NCBI RefSeq assembly: GCF_030679875.1
Contig: NZ_JAUXSP010000021.1
Span: forward strand, 186,001 to 250,000
Direction of reading: 5' to 3'
DNA length: 64,000 nt
Origin: Phenylobacterium sp.
Lineage (GTDB): Bacteria > Pseudomonadota > Alphaproteobacteria > Caulobacterales > Caulobacteraceae
Shown here piece by piece: positions 17,785-26,847 of the stretch. The position numbers and the translations under genes were made by a program. Below the pieces are notes generated by a model. It searched no databases and was not told the DNA's origin. It saw only the letters and a program-made list of their open reading frames with translations. The number at the start of each line of letters is the position of its first letter. Within the stretch, counting starts at the first letter, position 1.

Positions 17785-18329
17785 CGGCGGCCCTGCCGCG
17801 CGTCACCCATGTGGCGAGCCGGCCGGGACACAGCTTTTCCAAGACCTTGCAGCCCGCCATCCTGCTGATCGCCGGCCTCGGCGTGGAAGGTGATGGCCAT
17901 GCCGGAACCACCGTGCAGCATCGCTCCCGCGTCGCCCGCGATCCGACACAAGCCAACCTGCGTCAGATCCACCTGATGGCTGGCGAACTGCACGACGAGT
18001 TGAACAGCGCCGGCTTTGATCTCGGCCCCGGCGACCTGGGCGAGAACCTGACCACCCGGGGGATCGATCTGATCGGCCTGTCTGCGGGGACGCGGCTCCA
18101 TCTTGGTCAGGCGGCCGTGGTCGAGATCACCGGCCTGCGCAACCCCTGCATCCAGCTCGACGCGTTCCGCCCAGGTCTGATGGCCGCCTGCCTCGGCCGC
18201 GACGATGCCGGCCGGCTGGTGCGCAAGGCCGGCGTCATGGGGATTGTGCTGACCGGCGGTGAAGTCAGGCCCGAAGACGCCATCGTGATCGAGTCGCCCG
18301 CGGTCTTCCGCGCCCTGGAAAAGGTCTAG
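17781..18329 (+). CDS. MOSC domain protein
   Basis: A 182-residue stand-alone MOSC (molybdenum cofactor sulfurase C-terminal) protein, a beta-barrel fold thought to handle sulfur or Moco. Signature parts: GLGVEGDGHAG, GPGDLGENLTTRGIDL and the conserved Cys in LRNPCIQLD (near residue 121). Start codon GTG at 17781 overlaps the tetR stop. Five bases separate its stop from that of the convergent UdgX gene. Substrate not known. Confidence 0.92.
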   Translation: MTAALPRVTHVASRPGHSFSKTLQPAILLIAGLGVEGDGHAGTTVQHRSRVARDPTQANLRQIHLMAGELHDELNSAGFDLGPGDLGENLTTRGIDLIGLSAGTRLHLGQAAVVEITGLRNPCIQLDAFRPGLMAACLGRDDAGRLVRKAGVMGIVLTGGEVRPEDAIVIESPAVFRALEKV

Positions 18330-18334
18330 CTCGC

Positions 18335-19774
18335 CTACCCCGCCAGGGACCAGGCGAGCTTCAGATCCTCGATGAACTGTGCTTCGGCCCGCGCCTTGGC
18401 CGCCGCATCCGGAACCCTGAGCAGATAGGCGGGATGCCAGGTGACCACGGCCTGGGCCTGATCCTCAAGTTGCAGAGCCTGGCCCCGGAGCTTGCCGATG
18501 GGCGCAGACTTACCGAGGACGCTGCGCGCCGCCGTGGCGCCCAGGGCGACGATCACCCGGGGGCGAACCAGCCGCCGTTCGGCGTCCAGCCACCAGCGGC
18601 AGGCCTCGATCTCCGGCGCGTCAGGGGTCTTGTGGATTCGCCGCTTGCCGCGCGGCTCATGCTTGAAGTGCTTCACTGCATTGGTGACATAGACCTCTCG
18701 CCGGGGCGCCCCAGCCGCCGCCAGGGCCTGGTCAAGCACCTGTCCCGCCGGGCCGACAAAGGGACGGCCGGCCAGGTCCTCCTGGTCGCCGGGCTGTTCG
18801 CCGACGATCATCAGCCGCGCGCCGAGCGGCCCCTCCCCCGCCACCCCTTGAGTCGCGTCACGCCAGAGCGGGCAGCGGCGGCAGGCGTCGACGCCGGCGG
18901 CCACCGCGTCCAGACTTGTGGGCGCGGCGCCATCGAAGGGCGCGTCACGGGAGGCGCGCTGGGCCGCCCGGACGATGCGGCGGGCGGGCTCGGATGGGGC
19001 CTTCTCGACCATCTGCGTGGTCCGGTCTCCAGCGGCTCGGGTCATCTCTGGAATGAGCGCGGCCTCCGGCAGGTTGCGCCAGTAGCGCTTGGGCATCTCG
19101 CGCACCATGGTCGCGGTCCGCAGTCGCGCCGGATTGAAGGTCGAGGCGTAGTAGGTCCGCCAATAGGCTTCCAGATCATCGCCGGCCGGGGCGTCGGCTG
19201 GATCGGCGCCAGGGGTGAAGCTCAGCGCCCGGGTATCCCAATGGGCGCAGACGTCCGGGGTCAGGATCGAGAACGCCATGTTGGAAAACCTGCGGGTGAA
19301 GAAGGGGGCGGTGGCCTCCGTCACCCGGTGGGCTGGCTCGAACCAGGCCACGAAAGCCTCGCCAGCGCCGGCCGTCTCCACCTCTCGGAACCGGACAAAG
19401 GCCTTCATCTTGTGGGCCGCCCGGTTCACCTGGCTCTGCATGTCGAGCGCCAGAGACACGTCGGGATCGCTGGCGATCTCGAGCAGGCGCGGCGTCGCCT
19501 CCAGCCGCCAGAGCAGCCGGTAGAGCAGGTCAAACCGTTCCGGCGAGCGATGCAGCGCCACGCGACTGGCCAGGTCCACAAAGGTGCGGCTGACCTTGAA
19601 GCCCTCCGCCCCCACCACCCTGGTCTTGGCAGCCTCTGTGGGAAACAGGCTCGCCTGACCGCCATCGACGGTCCACAGGACCTGCGCCGGCTGGGCTCCT
19701 TCGGCGCGGAGCAACCGGGCGGCGCTCCGCCAACCGTCGAAGTCGGTCTCCGAGGCCAGTCGCACGACGCGCAT
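18335..19774 (-). CDS. udgX: UdgX uracil-DNA crosslinking protein fused to DUF4130-type domain
   Basis: A 479-residue fusion. Residues 1 to about 260 match the SAM-associated putative DNA metabolism domain (TIGR03915/DUF4130; AYWRTYYASTFNPARL). Residues about 290-479 are a family-4-like uracil-DNA glycosylase with Fe-S cysteines (DACRRCPLW), motif GEQPGDQEDLAGRPFVGPAG, and the UdgX hallmark loop KRRIHKTP. His381 in that loop corresponds to the residue that, in mycobacterial UdgX, forms a covalent bond with the abasic sugar after uracil removal. WHPAYLLR is the last motif. The ATG overlaps the radical SAM stop by one base. Confidence 0.93.
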   Translation of the reverse strand: MRVVRLASETDFDGWRSAARLLRAEGAQPAQVLWTVDGGQASLFPTEAAKTRVVGAEGFKVSRTFVDLASRVALHRSPERFDLLYRLLWRLEATPRLLEIASDPDVSLALDMQSQVNRAAHKMKAFVRFREVETAGAGEAFVAWFEPAHRVTEATAPFFTRRFSNMAFSILTPDVCAHWDTRALSFTPGADPADAPAGDDLEAYWRTYYASTFNPARLRTATMVREMPKRYWRNLPEAALIPEMTRAAGDRTTQMVEKAPSEPARRIVRAAQRASRDAPFDGAAPTSLDAVAAGVDACRRCPLWRDATQGVAGEGPLGARLMIVGEQPGDQEDLAGRPFVGPAGQVLDQALAAAGAPRREVYVTNAVKHFKHEPRGKRRIHKTPDAPEIEACRWWLDAERRLVRPRVIVALGATAARSVLGKSAPIGKLRGQALQLEDQAQAVVTWHPAYLLRVPDAAAKARAEAQFIEDLKLAWSLAG

Positions 19775-21000
19775 CAGAACAGGCTCAGCTGCTGGGGCGG
19801 CGGGGTGAAGCGGTCGCGCAGATCGGCCCGGTCGGCGAGGGCGCCGGGACTCCAGTCGCTGGCGATCACGAAGGGCTTGAGCTTCTCGAGGTTGCGGGCC
19901 AGCCGCTTCACATCGGCCAGGGTCAGCCGGGTCAGCTTCCGGGCGGCGATCATCCGGTCCACACTGCGAGTTCCCAGGCCCGGGACGCGCAGCAAGGTCT
20001 CGCGAGGCGCCGTGTTCACGTCCACCGGAAAATCGGCCCGGTTGCGCAGGGCCCAGGCGAGCTTCGGGTCGATGGCCAGGTCGAGGTCTTCGCCGGGCCC
20101 GATGATCTCGTGGGTCTCGAAGCCGTAGAACCGCATCAGCCAGTCAGCCTGATAGAGGCGGTGTTCGCGCATCAGGGGCGGACGCTGCGCCGGCAGAGAC
20201 TTGGCCACGTCCGGGATCGGGCTGAAGGCCGAATAATAGACCCTGCGCAGGCCGTAGTTCCCATAGAGGGTGTTCGAGCGCGCCAGGATCTCCCCGTCGC
20301 TGGCGCCGTCGGCGCCGATGATCATCTGGGTCGACTGGCCGGCGGGCGCGTACTTTGGCGGCCGGGTCTTGCGGGCCGGCGCCTTGCCCGCCTCGATGCC
20401 CAGGCGCACCGCGCCCATGGCCTTCCGGATCACGCTGGCGCTCTTCTCCGGCGCGAAGGCGGCCAGACTCTCCTCCCGCGGCAGCTCCACATTGATCGAA
20501 ACGCGATCCGCATAGAGGGCCGCCTGATGGGTCAGCTCCACAGAGGCCTCGGGGATCAGCTTCAGATGGATGTAGCCGCGGAAGTCGTGGACGGTGCGCA
20601 AGGCTTTGGCGACCGCGACCATGGCCTCCATCGTATAGTCGCTGTTGCGGATGATGCCCGAGGAGAGGAACAGCCCCTCGATATAGTTGCGCTTGTAGAA
20701 GCCGAGCGTCAGGTCGACCACTTCCTGGACGGCGAACCGCGCCCGGGGCGTGTTGGACGACACCCGGTTCACGCAATAGGCGCAGTCATAGATGCAGTAG
20801 TTGGTCAGCAGGATTTTCAGCAGGCTGACGCACCGACCGTCCGGCGTATAGGCGTGGCAGATGCCCATGCCCTCTGTGGAGCCCACGCCCTTACCGTCCC
20901 GGGAGTCCCGTTTTCCTGCCCCGGACGAGGCGCAGGAGGCGTCATACTTGGCCGCATCGGCGAGGATGGAGAGCTTCTGCTTCAGATCGAGAACGGCCAT
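19774..21000 (-). CDS. Putative DNA modification/repair radical SAM protein
   Basis: A 408-residue protein of the TIGR03916 family. The radical SAM cluster motif is CIYDCAYC (Cys69, Cys73, Cys76). Extra cysteines occur upstream (Cys23, Cys48, Cys57). The C-terminus has a helix-hairpin-helix-like DNA-binding segment (NTAPRETLLRVPGLGTRSVDRMIAARK). The family is known almost only by its strict association with the DUF4130/UdgX gene that follows here with a one-base overlap. Reaction unknown. A GTTC-N7-GTTC LexA box lies 15-29 bases before the start. Confidence 0.92.
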   Translation of the reverse strand: MAVLDLKQKLSILADAAKYDASCASSGAGKRDSRDGKGVGSTEGMGICHAYTPDGRCVSLLKILLTNYCIYDCAYCVNRVSSNTPRARFAVQEVVDLTLGFYKRNYIEGLFLSSGIIRNSDYTMEAMVAVAKALRTVHDFRGYIHLKLIPEASVELTHQAALYADRVSINVELPREESLAAFAPEKSASVIRKAMGAVRLGIEAGKAPARKTRPPKYAPAGQSTQMIIGADGASDGEILARSNTLYGNYGLRRVYYSAFSPIPDVAKSLPAQRPPLMREHRLYQADWLMRFYGFETHEIIGPGEDLDLAIDPKLAWALRNRADFPVDVNTAPRETLLRVPGLGTRSVDRMIAARKLTRLTLADVKRLARNLEKLKPFVIASDWSPGALADRADLRDRFTPPPQQLSLF

Positions 21001-21014
21001 GGCGCTATTCTAAA

Positions 21015-21029
21015 GTTCCTTCTTTGTTC
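21015..21029. promoter_or_regulatory. LexA (SOS) box of the radical SAM-udgX operon
   Basis: GTTC-CTTCTTT-GTTC, a perfect match to the alphaproteobacterial LexA operator GTTC-N7-GTTC (read on the other strand as GAAC-N7-GAAC). It is 15 bases upstream of the radical SAM start codon at 21000 and 94 bases from the divergent LuxR-type gene. The position suits repression of the leftward repair operon. Confidence 0.75.
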
Positions 21030-21122
21030 TGCAAGCGCAGCCGCAGGTCAGGAGATAAAACTCTTGCGAGCCCTGGCGGGGATCGGGCCATATTGGCGTT
21101 CCGCCAGCTGACCGGCCTTTAG

Positions 21123-22205
21123 ATGAACAGTGATCTCGTCGACAGAATCTATGAGTGTTCCGTCGTGCCGGAGCTCTGGCCCGCCGTGCTCGACGATCTC
21201 GCGGAGATGACCGAGTCCCGGGGCGGGTTGCTGTTTTCGGCGCGCAAGGCGCTGTGCTGGACAGCATCTGGTTCGATCCGCGACGTGTTCGAGGACTACG
21301 TCAATGATGGCTGGTTCCTGCGCTGTCCGCGCCGCCCTTGCCTGATGAGCCAGGCTCAGCCTTCCTTTTTCGTCGAGCAGGACTTCTGGAGCGAGGACCA
21401 GATCGAGCACGACCCGATCTACCGGGACTTCTTCCGCCCCCGGGGCCTCGGCTGGTCAGCCGGCACCGGCCTGCAGGTGCCCACCGGCGATTCCATCATC
21501 TTCAGCGTCGAGCGAACCCTTGAGCGCGGGCCGTTCGAGGCTGACGAGGTGGCGACGCTGAACCAACTGCGCCCCCACCTGGCCCGCAGCGCCCTGGTCA
21601 GCGCCCGGCTTGGCCTGCAACGCGCCCAGGGGGCGACCGACGCCCTCAGCGCGCTTCGGCTGCCCGCCCTGTTGCTCAGTGAGACCGGGGTGGTGATCGA
21701 GGCCAATTCCTGGGCCGAGACCCTGGCCGACCAGGTCCGGTTCGGGGCGGGGAGCCGCGTCAGCCTCTCCGACAAGACCGCCCAGGAGATGCTCAACGCG
21801 GGGCTCAAGTCGCTCCACGCCGCCCCCGGCGCCGGCAGCAGCACCTTCCCCCTGCGCGATGAACTGGGCAAGGCGACGATGGTGCTCCACCTGATCCCAA
21901 TCAAACGATCAGCCCACGACATTTTTGGCCAGAGCTTCGCCCTCCTGCTGATGACTCCGGTGAGCAGCGAGCGCACGCCGTCGCTGGACCTCATGCGCTC
22001 ACTCTTCGACCTCACCCCCGCCGAGGCCCGGGTGGCCCAGGGCATCGCGGCTGGCAAGACTTTGGAAGATCTGGCGCAGACGGGCGAGGTCTCGATCAAC
22101 ACCGTCCGCAACCAGCTCCGCCGGGTGCTGGAAAAGACCGGCTGCACCCGCCAGGCCGAACTCGCCGCCCTGTTGGCCAGCGTGGCGGTGGGGGCTGCAG
22201 CATAG
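21123..22205 (+). CDS. LuxR-type HTH transcriptional regulator (no LuxI nearby)
   Basis: A 360-residue regulator. The C-terminus is a LuxR/GerE HTH (LTPAEARVAQGIAAGKTLEDLA, then NTVRNQLRRVLEKTGCTRQAEL). The first 260 residues look like a GAF/PAS-type sensor region without an obvious autoinducer-binding signature, and there is no luxI-like gene in the window. It is divergent from the radical SAM gene across about 120 bases containing the LexA box. Regulated genes unknown. Confidence 0.9.
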   Translation: MNSDLVDRIYECSVVPELWPAVLDDLAEMTESRGGLLFSARKALCWTASGSIRDVFEDYVNDGWFLRCPRRPCLMSQAQPSFFVEQDFWSEDQIEHDPIYRDFFRPRGLGWSAGTGLQVPTGDSIIFSVERTLERGPFEADEVATLNQLRPHLARSALVSARLGLQRAQGATDALSALRLPALLLSETGVVIEANSWAETLADQVRFGAGSRVSLSDKTAQEMLNAGLKSLHAAPGAGSSTFPLRDELGKATMVLHLIPIKRSAHDIFGQSFALLLMTPVSSERTPSLDLMRSLFDLTPAEARVAQGIAAGKTLEDLAQTGEVSINTVRNQLRRVLEKTGCTRQAELAALLASVAVGAAA

Positions 22206-22308
22206 GGCGATGACGCCCTTGCCTTGGCTCACCATGCCTGGCCGTGGCCATCCGAGTTTCGCCACATTCGCGCTCTAGCCACCCTTGGTGGAGCTTCGGG
22301 GGTGGACG

Positions 22309-23241
22309 ATGAGATCTTTCGGCTTGGCCTTTATCCTGGCGACGGCGCTCCTCGTCACGGCCTGCGATCAGAGGACCAACACCCAGGCGCCGCCAGCCAC
22401 TGACGCAAGCGCCGGGGCTGGATTCCCCGAAGGCGCCCCCTACGTCCTGAAGGGCACCCAGGTCTGGACCGTGCCCGACCCGGTGTCTGGCCGAGACTAT
22501 GAGGTCTTTGTCAGCCTGCCGGCCAGCTACGAGGCCGAGCCGCAGCGACGCTACCCCGTCCTCTATGTCACCGACGCCGACTACGCCTTTCCCATCCTCC
22601 GCCAGATCGCCCGACGGGTGAATCTGGATGGCCCGGTGCTCGAGGACTTCATCCTGGTGGGCCTGTCCTACGCAAAGGGCGAAGGTGGAGCGGCCTCCCG
22701 CAGCCGCGACTACACCCCCATTCCCTGTCGTCCTGAGAGCCGCTGCGCCCTGGCCCATGGCGGCGGGGCGGCCTATCAGGCCTATCTGAAGGATGAGGTT
22801 CTGCCCTTCATCGAAGACCGGTTCCGGGCCGATCCGGACGCCCGGGTGCTGATGGGCCACTCCTATGGGGGCCTGCTGGGCGCCCAGATCCTGTTCACCG
22901 ACCCGACGTTGTTCCGGTCTTACGTGCTGGGCAGTCCGTCCTTCTGGTTTGGCCAGCGCCATATCACGGCGATGGAGGCCGACTATGCTCGGACCCATAC
23001 CGATCTGCCGGCCGAGGTCTTCATGTATATCGGCGCCTTCGAGACGTCGGGCTCCACCCCGCGGCACGCCTCCCGATACGACATGGTCGGCGACATGCGG
23101 GCGATGGAGCAGGTCCTGAAGTCCCGCGAGTATCCGAGCCTGAGCGTGCGATCGACCGTCCTGTCCGACGAGGACCACCTGACCGTCGCCCCGGCCGGCT
23201 TCACCCGCGCCTTGTTGGCGATTCTGCCGGCGGCGCCTTAG
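22309..23241 (+). CDS. Alpha/beta-hydrolase esterase lipoprotein (Fes/IroE-like)
   Basis: A 310-residue exported esterase of the COG2819/esterase-D-like group. The ATG at 22309 gives a lipoprotein signal with lipobox VTAC. The nucleophile is in LMGHSYGGLLG; the segment RDYEVFVSLPASYEAEPQRRYPVLYVTDADYAF is characteristic of the family. The catalytic His is probably in SDEDHLTVAP. Relatives hydrolyse siderophore or small acyl esters; no siderophore genes are nearby, so substrate is open. Confidence 0.88.
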   Translation: MRSFGLAFILATALLVTACDQRTNTQAPPATDASAGAGFPEGAPYVLKGTQVWTVPDPVSGRDYEVFVSLPASYEAEPQRRYPVLYVTDADYAFPILRQIARRVNLDGPVLEDFILVGLSYAKGEGGAASRSRDYTPIPCRPESRCALAHGGGAAYQAYLKDEVLPFIEDRFRADPDARVLMGHSYGGLLGAQILFTDPTLFRSYVLGSPSFWFGQRHITAMEADYARTHTDLPAEVFMYIGAFETSGSTPRHASRYDMVGDMRAMEQVLKSREYPSLSVRSTVLSDEDHLTVAPAGFTRALLAILPAAP

Positions 23242-23320
23242 AGGGCCCGGGGGAGATCGGGCCGCCGCCTGGAGCCGCGTGAGCGGAACCTTAGCCGCCA
23301 GGACGGGTTAGCAGCGCCAC

Positions 23321-24187
23321 ATGTCCCGCCTGATCATCCGCCACGAAACCCGCTACGCCTATGAACGCCCTGTGGCCTTTGGCCCGCACGAACTGTTGGT
23401 GCGGCCCCGGGGGGGCCATGCCCTGCGGGTGGTGAAGGGCGCCCTGACCTTCTCCCCTCGGGGCGAGACCCGCTGGCGCTATGACGCCTATGGCAACTGT
23501 GTGTGCCAGCTGACCCTGAGCGAAGAGGCCGATGAGTTCTTCGTCCTCAGCGAGCTGGAGATCGAGCGCTTCCCCGCCCCGCTTGAGCCCCAGGAAGTGG
23601 ACGACCCGCACACCGCAACGCCCATCGTCTACCCGCCTTCCGACCGGGCGGTGCTTGGCCCCTATATCGAGCCCGCCACCCTGGATCCGGAGGGGCATCT
23701 GCTGCGCTGGCTTCACGGCCTTGCGCCGGCCGTCGGCGAGCCGGCCATCGACTATGTGCTGCGGCTCAACAGCGCCATCCACAAGCAGTTCGACTATGAG
23801 GCCCGGCAGGAAGAGGGCACACAGGTTCCGCACGAGACCGTGACCCTGGGCCGGGGCACCTGTCGCGACTTCGCCTGGCTGATGGTTGAGACGCTCCGTC
23901 GCGTGGGTTTCGCCGCCCGGTTCGTCAGTGGCTATCTCTATTCGCCGGGGCTGGAGAGCGTGCGCGGCGCCGGCGCCACCCATGCCTGGTGCGAAGTCTT
24001 CCTGCCGGCTTTTGGCTGGATGGATTTCGACCCCACCAACGGCCTGGCCGAGGCCGCCGATCTGATCCCGGTGGCGGTCAGCCGCACCCCGGCCGAGGCC
24101 GCGCCGATCAGCGGATCAATCCTGGGAGATCCGGGGCTGAGCCGCATGGTGGTCAAGGTGGACGTCACCCTGGCCAGCGCCGCCTGA
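23321..24187 (+). CDS. Transglutaminase-like cysteine protease family protein
   Basis: A 288-residue cytoplasmic protein with the bacterial transglutaminase-like N-terminal domain (IRHETRYAYERPV) followed by the transglutaminase core. The catalytic triad is visible: Cys181 in GRGTCRDFAWL, His221 in GATHAWCEV, Asp236 in GWMDFDPTNG. Members of this group are putative proteases or amidases and are often near circularly permuted ATP-grasp genes; none is seen here. Stand-alone gene, no signal peptide. Confidence 0.92.
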   Translation: MSRLIIRHETRYAYERPVAFGPHELLVRPRGGHALRVVKGALTFSPRGETRWRYDAYGNCVCQLTLSEEADEFFVLSELEIERFPAPLEPQEVDDPHTATPIVYPPSDRAVLGPYIEPATLDPEGHLLRWLHGLAPAVGEPAIDYVLRLNSAIHKQFDYEARQEEGTQVPHETVTLGRGTCRDFAWLMVETLRRVGFAARFVSGYLYSPGLESVRGAGATHAWCEVFLPAFGWMDFDPTNGLAEAADLIPVAVSRTPAEAAPISGSILGDPGLSRMVVKVDVTLASAA

Positions 24188-24345
24188 GGCCCAGCTTGCG
24201 ACCTTGGCGCCCAGTTTTGGCGCGGGCGAGAAATCGGCTTTTCAGGGCGGCGGACTCTGATAGGACGGAGTCATTGTTTTAGCAGATCATAATTTTGGGG
24301 AGCCGCCGCGCGACCCTTTGCGACCCCCGCGCGGCTGGGACGCTA

Positions 24346-25692
24346 TTGGAAAAGACAACTGAGGAACCGTCGGCCGCCGAAGAGGTGGTCGTGATCCATC
24401 CTGACGAAGACGGCAGAAGCCTCGCCGAGCGCGAAATCGAGTACGAAAAGTTCGTCTGGGCCAATCTGAAGCGCAACTATATCGCCCACTATCTGCACGG
24501 CATGCTGGGCATGACCGGCTTCCGGTTGGTCAACGCGCCCACCTTCCTGCCCGCCTACCTCTACCTGATTTCCGGCTCCAGCTTCATCGTCGGCCTGGGT
24601 CTGGCCCTCCAGCAGGTGGGGGGCATGCTGTCTCCGATCTTTGGCGCCACCCAGATCGAACACCGCAAACGGGTCATGCCCGCGGCGGTCTGGATGGGGG
24701 GGCTCGCACGGGTTCAGATCCTCGGCATGGCGCTCGCCGGCTGGTTCCTGTCGGGTCAGCCCCTGGTGGTGGCGATCCTGTCCTTCATGTTCATGTTCGG
24801 CCTGTTCATGGGCACCCAGGGGGTCGTCTTCTCCCTGCTCATGGCCAAGGTGATCCCCATCAGTCGACGGGGCCGGCTACAGGCCTGGCGCAACGCCACC
24901 GGCGGGGTGATCGCCGCCGCCCTCGCCTGGGTGGCCGGCAAGTACTTCATCGAAGGCAACATGTTGGGGAACGGCTACGCCACCACCTTCCTGTTCGCCA
25001 CCATCCTGACCACGGCGGGCCTCTGGGCCCTTCAGGCCCTGATGATCGAGCCCGAACCCCCCACCACCCGGGCCCAGACGCCGTTCTTCGAGCGGCTCAA
25101 GGACTTCCCGCGCCTGGTCTCCCAGGACCGTGGTTACATGTTCTTCCTGATCGTGCAGATGCTGGCGATCACCGGTCGCATGGCGACGCCGTTCTACATC
25201 CTCTATGTCTCCACCACGATCGAGCTGACCGGGGCCAATATAGGCCTGCTCACCCTGGCCTTCCTGGGGGCCGACACCGTGGCCAACCTCGTCTGGGGAT
25301 ATCTGGGGGACAGAACCGGGTTCCGCGTGGTCCTGATCAGCTCCCTGGTGATCTGGATCGCTTCGACAGTGCTCCTGATGAATGTCCACGAGGTGTGGGC
25401 CATCTTCCTGGCCTTCTGTGGCCTTGGAGCCTCGCAGTCTGGCTACATGATGAGCGCACAGACCATGATCCTGGAGTTCGGGAACCGGGACGACATGCCC
25501 ATGCGGATCGCCCTGTCGTCCACCGCCTCAGGCGTCATGGCCTCGGCGGGTCCGCTGGCGGGCGGTCTGATGGCCGCCACCCTCGGCTATGAGAGTGTGT
25601 TCGGCACCTCGATCGCCTTCCTGGTGGCGGGTCTTCTGCTGCTGCTGTTCATGGTGCGCGAGCCACGAAAGGACAGGTTGGCCTCTCTCTGA
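24346..25692 (+). CDS. Major facilitator superfamily transporter
   Basis: A roughly 448-residue membrane protein with about 12 membrane segments and a long acidic cytoplasmic N-tail. The start is uncertain: no ATG is near; a TTG at 24346 has a modest GGGA upstream and is used here, while another TTG at 24295 is possible. The loop after segment 2-3 (ATQIEHRKRVMP) and GYLGDRTGFRVVLIS in the second half are MFS-like. Substrate not predictable. Convergent with the dehydrogenase gene downstream. Confidence 0.85.
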   Translation: MEKTTEEPSAAEEVVVIHPDEDGRSLAEREIEYEKFVWANLKRNYIAHYLHGMLGMTGFRLVNAPTFLPAYLYLISGSSFIVGLGLALQQVGGMLSPIFGATQIEHRKRVMPAAVWMGGLARVQILGMALAGWFLSGQPLVVAILSFMFMFGLFMGTQGVVFSLLMAKVIPISRRGRLQAWRNATGGVIAAALAWVAGKYFIEGNMLGNGYATTFLFATILTTAGLWALQALMIEPEPPTTRAQTPFFERLKDFPRLVSQDRGYMFFLIVQMLAITGRMATPFYILYVSTTIELTGANIGLLTLAFLGADTVANLVWGYLGDRTGFRVVLISSLVIWIASTVLLMNVHEVWAIFLAFCGLGASQSGYMMSAQTMILEFGNRDDMPMRIALSSTASGVMASAGPLAGGLMAATLGYESVFGTSIAFLVAGLLLLLFMVREPRKDRLASL

Positions 25693-25693
25693 G

Positions 25694-25726
25694 GCCCAGC
25701 CTGTCCCACAGCCGTCAGGCTCGGGC
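25694..25726. terminator. Possible bidirectional hairpin between convergent genes
   Basis: GCCC-AGCCTG (25694-25703) pairs with CAGGCT-(C)-GGGC (25716-25726) around the stop codons of the MFS and dehydrogenase genes. There is no U-run, so it is at most a weak or Rho-assisted terminator. Confidence 0.3.
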
Positions 25727-26785
25727 GCCAGCGCCCTGGGCGATCCGCTCGCGGGCCATCTCGCCTGCGACCTCGTGGGTCGGGCGGCGCTCGGCGATGG
25801 AGCGGTCGAGCACCTCCTCCAGGGTGAGCATCAGGCGCGACAGCTTGGCCTCGACCCAGTTGGGATCGAAGGCCTGGCCTGCGTCCAGGGCGCGGATTTC
25901 GCCGGCCACATTGATGATGCCGCCGCCGTTGATCACATAGTCCGGGGCATAGAGCAGGCCGAGGTCAAACAAGGTCTGGCCAATGGCCGGATCGGCCAGC
26001 TGATTGTTGGCGCCGCCGGCGATGATCCGGGCGCGCAGGCGCGGCAGGGTCTCGGCGCTGATCGCGCCGCCCAGGGCGCAGGGAGCGAAGACGTCGGCCT
26101 CGACATCGAAGATCTCGTCGGGCGCCACGATCATTGCGCCGGTCTGGGCGGCCACCTGGGCCAGGGCCTCGCGATTGACGTCGGTGATCACCAGCCGCGC
26201 CCCGGCCGCGCTCAGCTTCGCCGCCAGATAGGCGCCCACATGACCAACCCCCTGGATGGCGACGGTGACCCCGGACAGATCGCGGTCCAGCACCCGGCGC
26301 ACGCACAGGCTGATCCCCCTAAAGACACCCTCGGCGGTGACCGGGCTCGGATCGCCCGAGGCGGCCGCGTGGCCTTCGAGGCCCGCCACGAAGCGGGTAT
26401 GCCGGCGGGCGTGCATCAGGTCGGTCGGCGAGACCCCGACATCCTCGGCGGTCCAATAGGCGCCGCCCACGGCCTCGACCGCCCGTCCAAAGGCCTCGAA
26501 CAGGGCCGGCGACTTCTGGGTGCGGGAGTCGCCGATGATCACCGCCTTGCCGCCTCCCAGGTCCAGGTCGGCCATGGCGTTCTTGTAGGACATGGCCCGC
26601 GACAGGCGGAGCGCGTCCTGCAGGGCGTCGGCCGAGCTCGGGAACGGCCACATGCGGCAACCGCCGGCCGCCGGGCCTCTGGCCGTGGAGTGGACGGCGA
26701 TGATGCAGCGCAGCCCCGTGGCTTCGTCCGAAAAGGCGTGAACGGCCTCGTGGCCATCGAAGTCGGGGGAGTCGAACAGGGTCAT
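25715..26785 (-). CDS. Leu/Phe/Val-type amino acid dehydrogenase
   Basis: A 356-residue enzyme of the Glu/Leu/Phe/Val dehydrogenase family that reversibly oxidatively deaminates an amino acid with NAD. The glycine-rich segment with the substrate Lys is DLGGGKAVIIGD and the phosphate-binding loop is VAIQGVGHVGAYLAAKL. RCIIAVHSTARGPAAGGCRMWPF is typical of Leu/Val/Phe dehydrogenases and differs from glutamate dehydrogenase. The precise substrate is not decided by sequence. Single gene, convergent with the MFS transporter. Confidence 0.92.
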   Translation of the reverse strand: MTLFDSPDFDGHEAVHAFSDEATGLRCIIAVHSTARGPAAGGCRMWPFPSSADALQDALRLSRAMSYKNAMADLDLGGGKAVIIGDSRTQKSPALFEAFGRAVEAVGGAYWTAEDVGVSPTDLMHARRHTRFVAGLEGHAAASGDPSPVTAEGVFRGISLCVRRVLDRDLSGVTVAIQGVGHVGAYLAAKLSAAGARLVITDVNREALAQVAAQTGAMIVAPDEIFDVEADVFAPCALGGAISAETLPRLRARIIAGGANNQLADPAIGQTLFDLGLLYAPDYVINGGGIINVAGEIRALDAGQAFDPNWVEAKLSRLMLTLEEVLDRSIAERRPTHEVAGEMARERIAQGAGARA

Positions 26786-26847
26786 GCGCTCACGGGATCG
26801 TTGCGTTTGATACCAATTTCGCCGGCTCTAGCCCGGAGGCTGCGCCG

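Noticed and set aside
18434..20128. Open frame of 564 codons antisense to udgX and the radical SAM gene
   Set aside because: Spans two real genes with clear motifs, no family match, and Gly/Arg/Leu-rich composition.
24188..24345. Searched for a regulatory element or small gene before the MFS transporter
   Set aside because: Nothing convincing was found apart from weak TTG start candidates.
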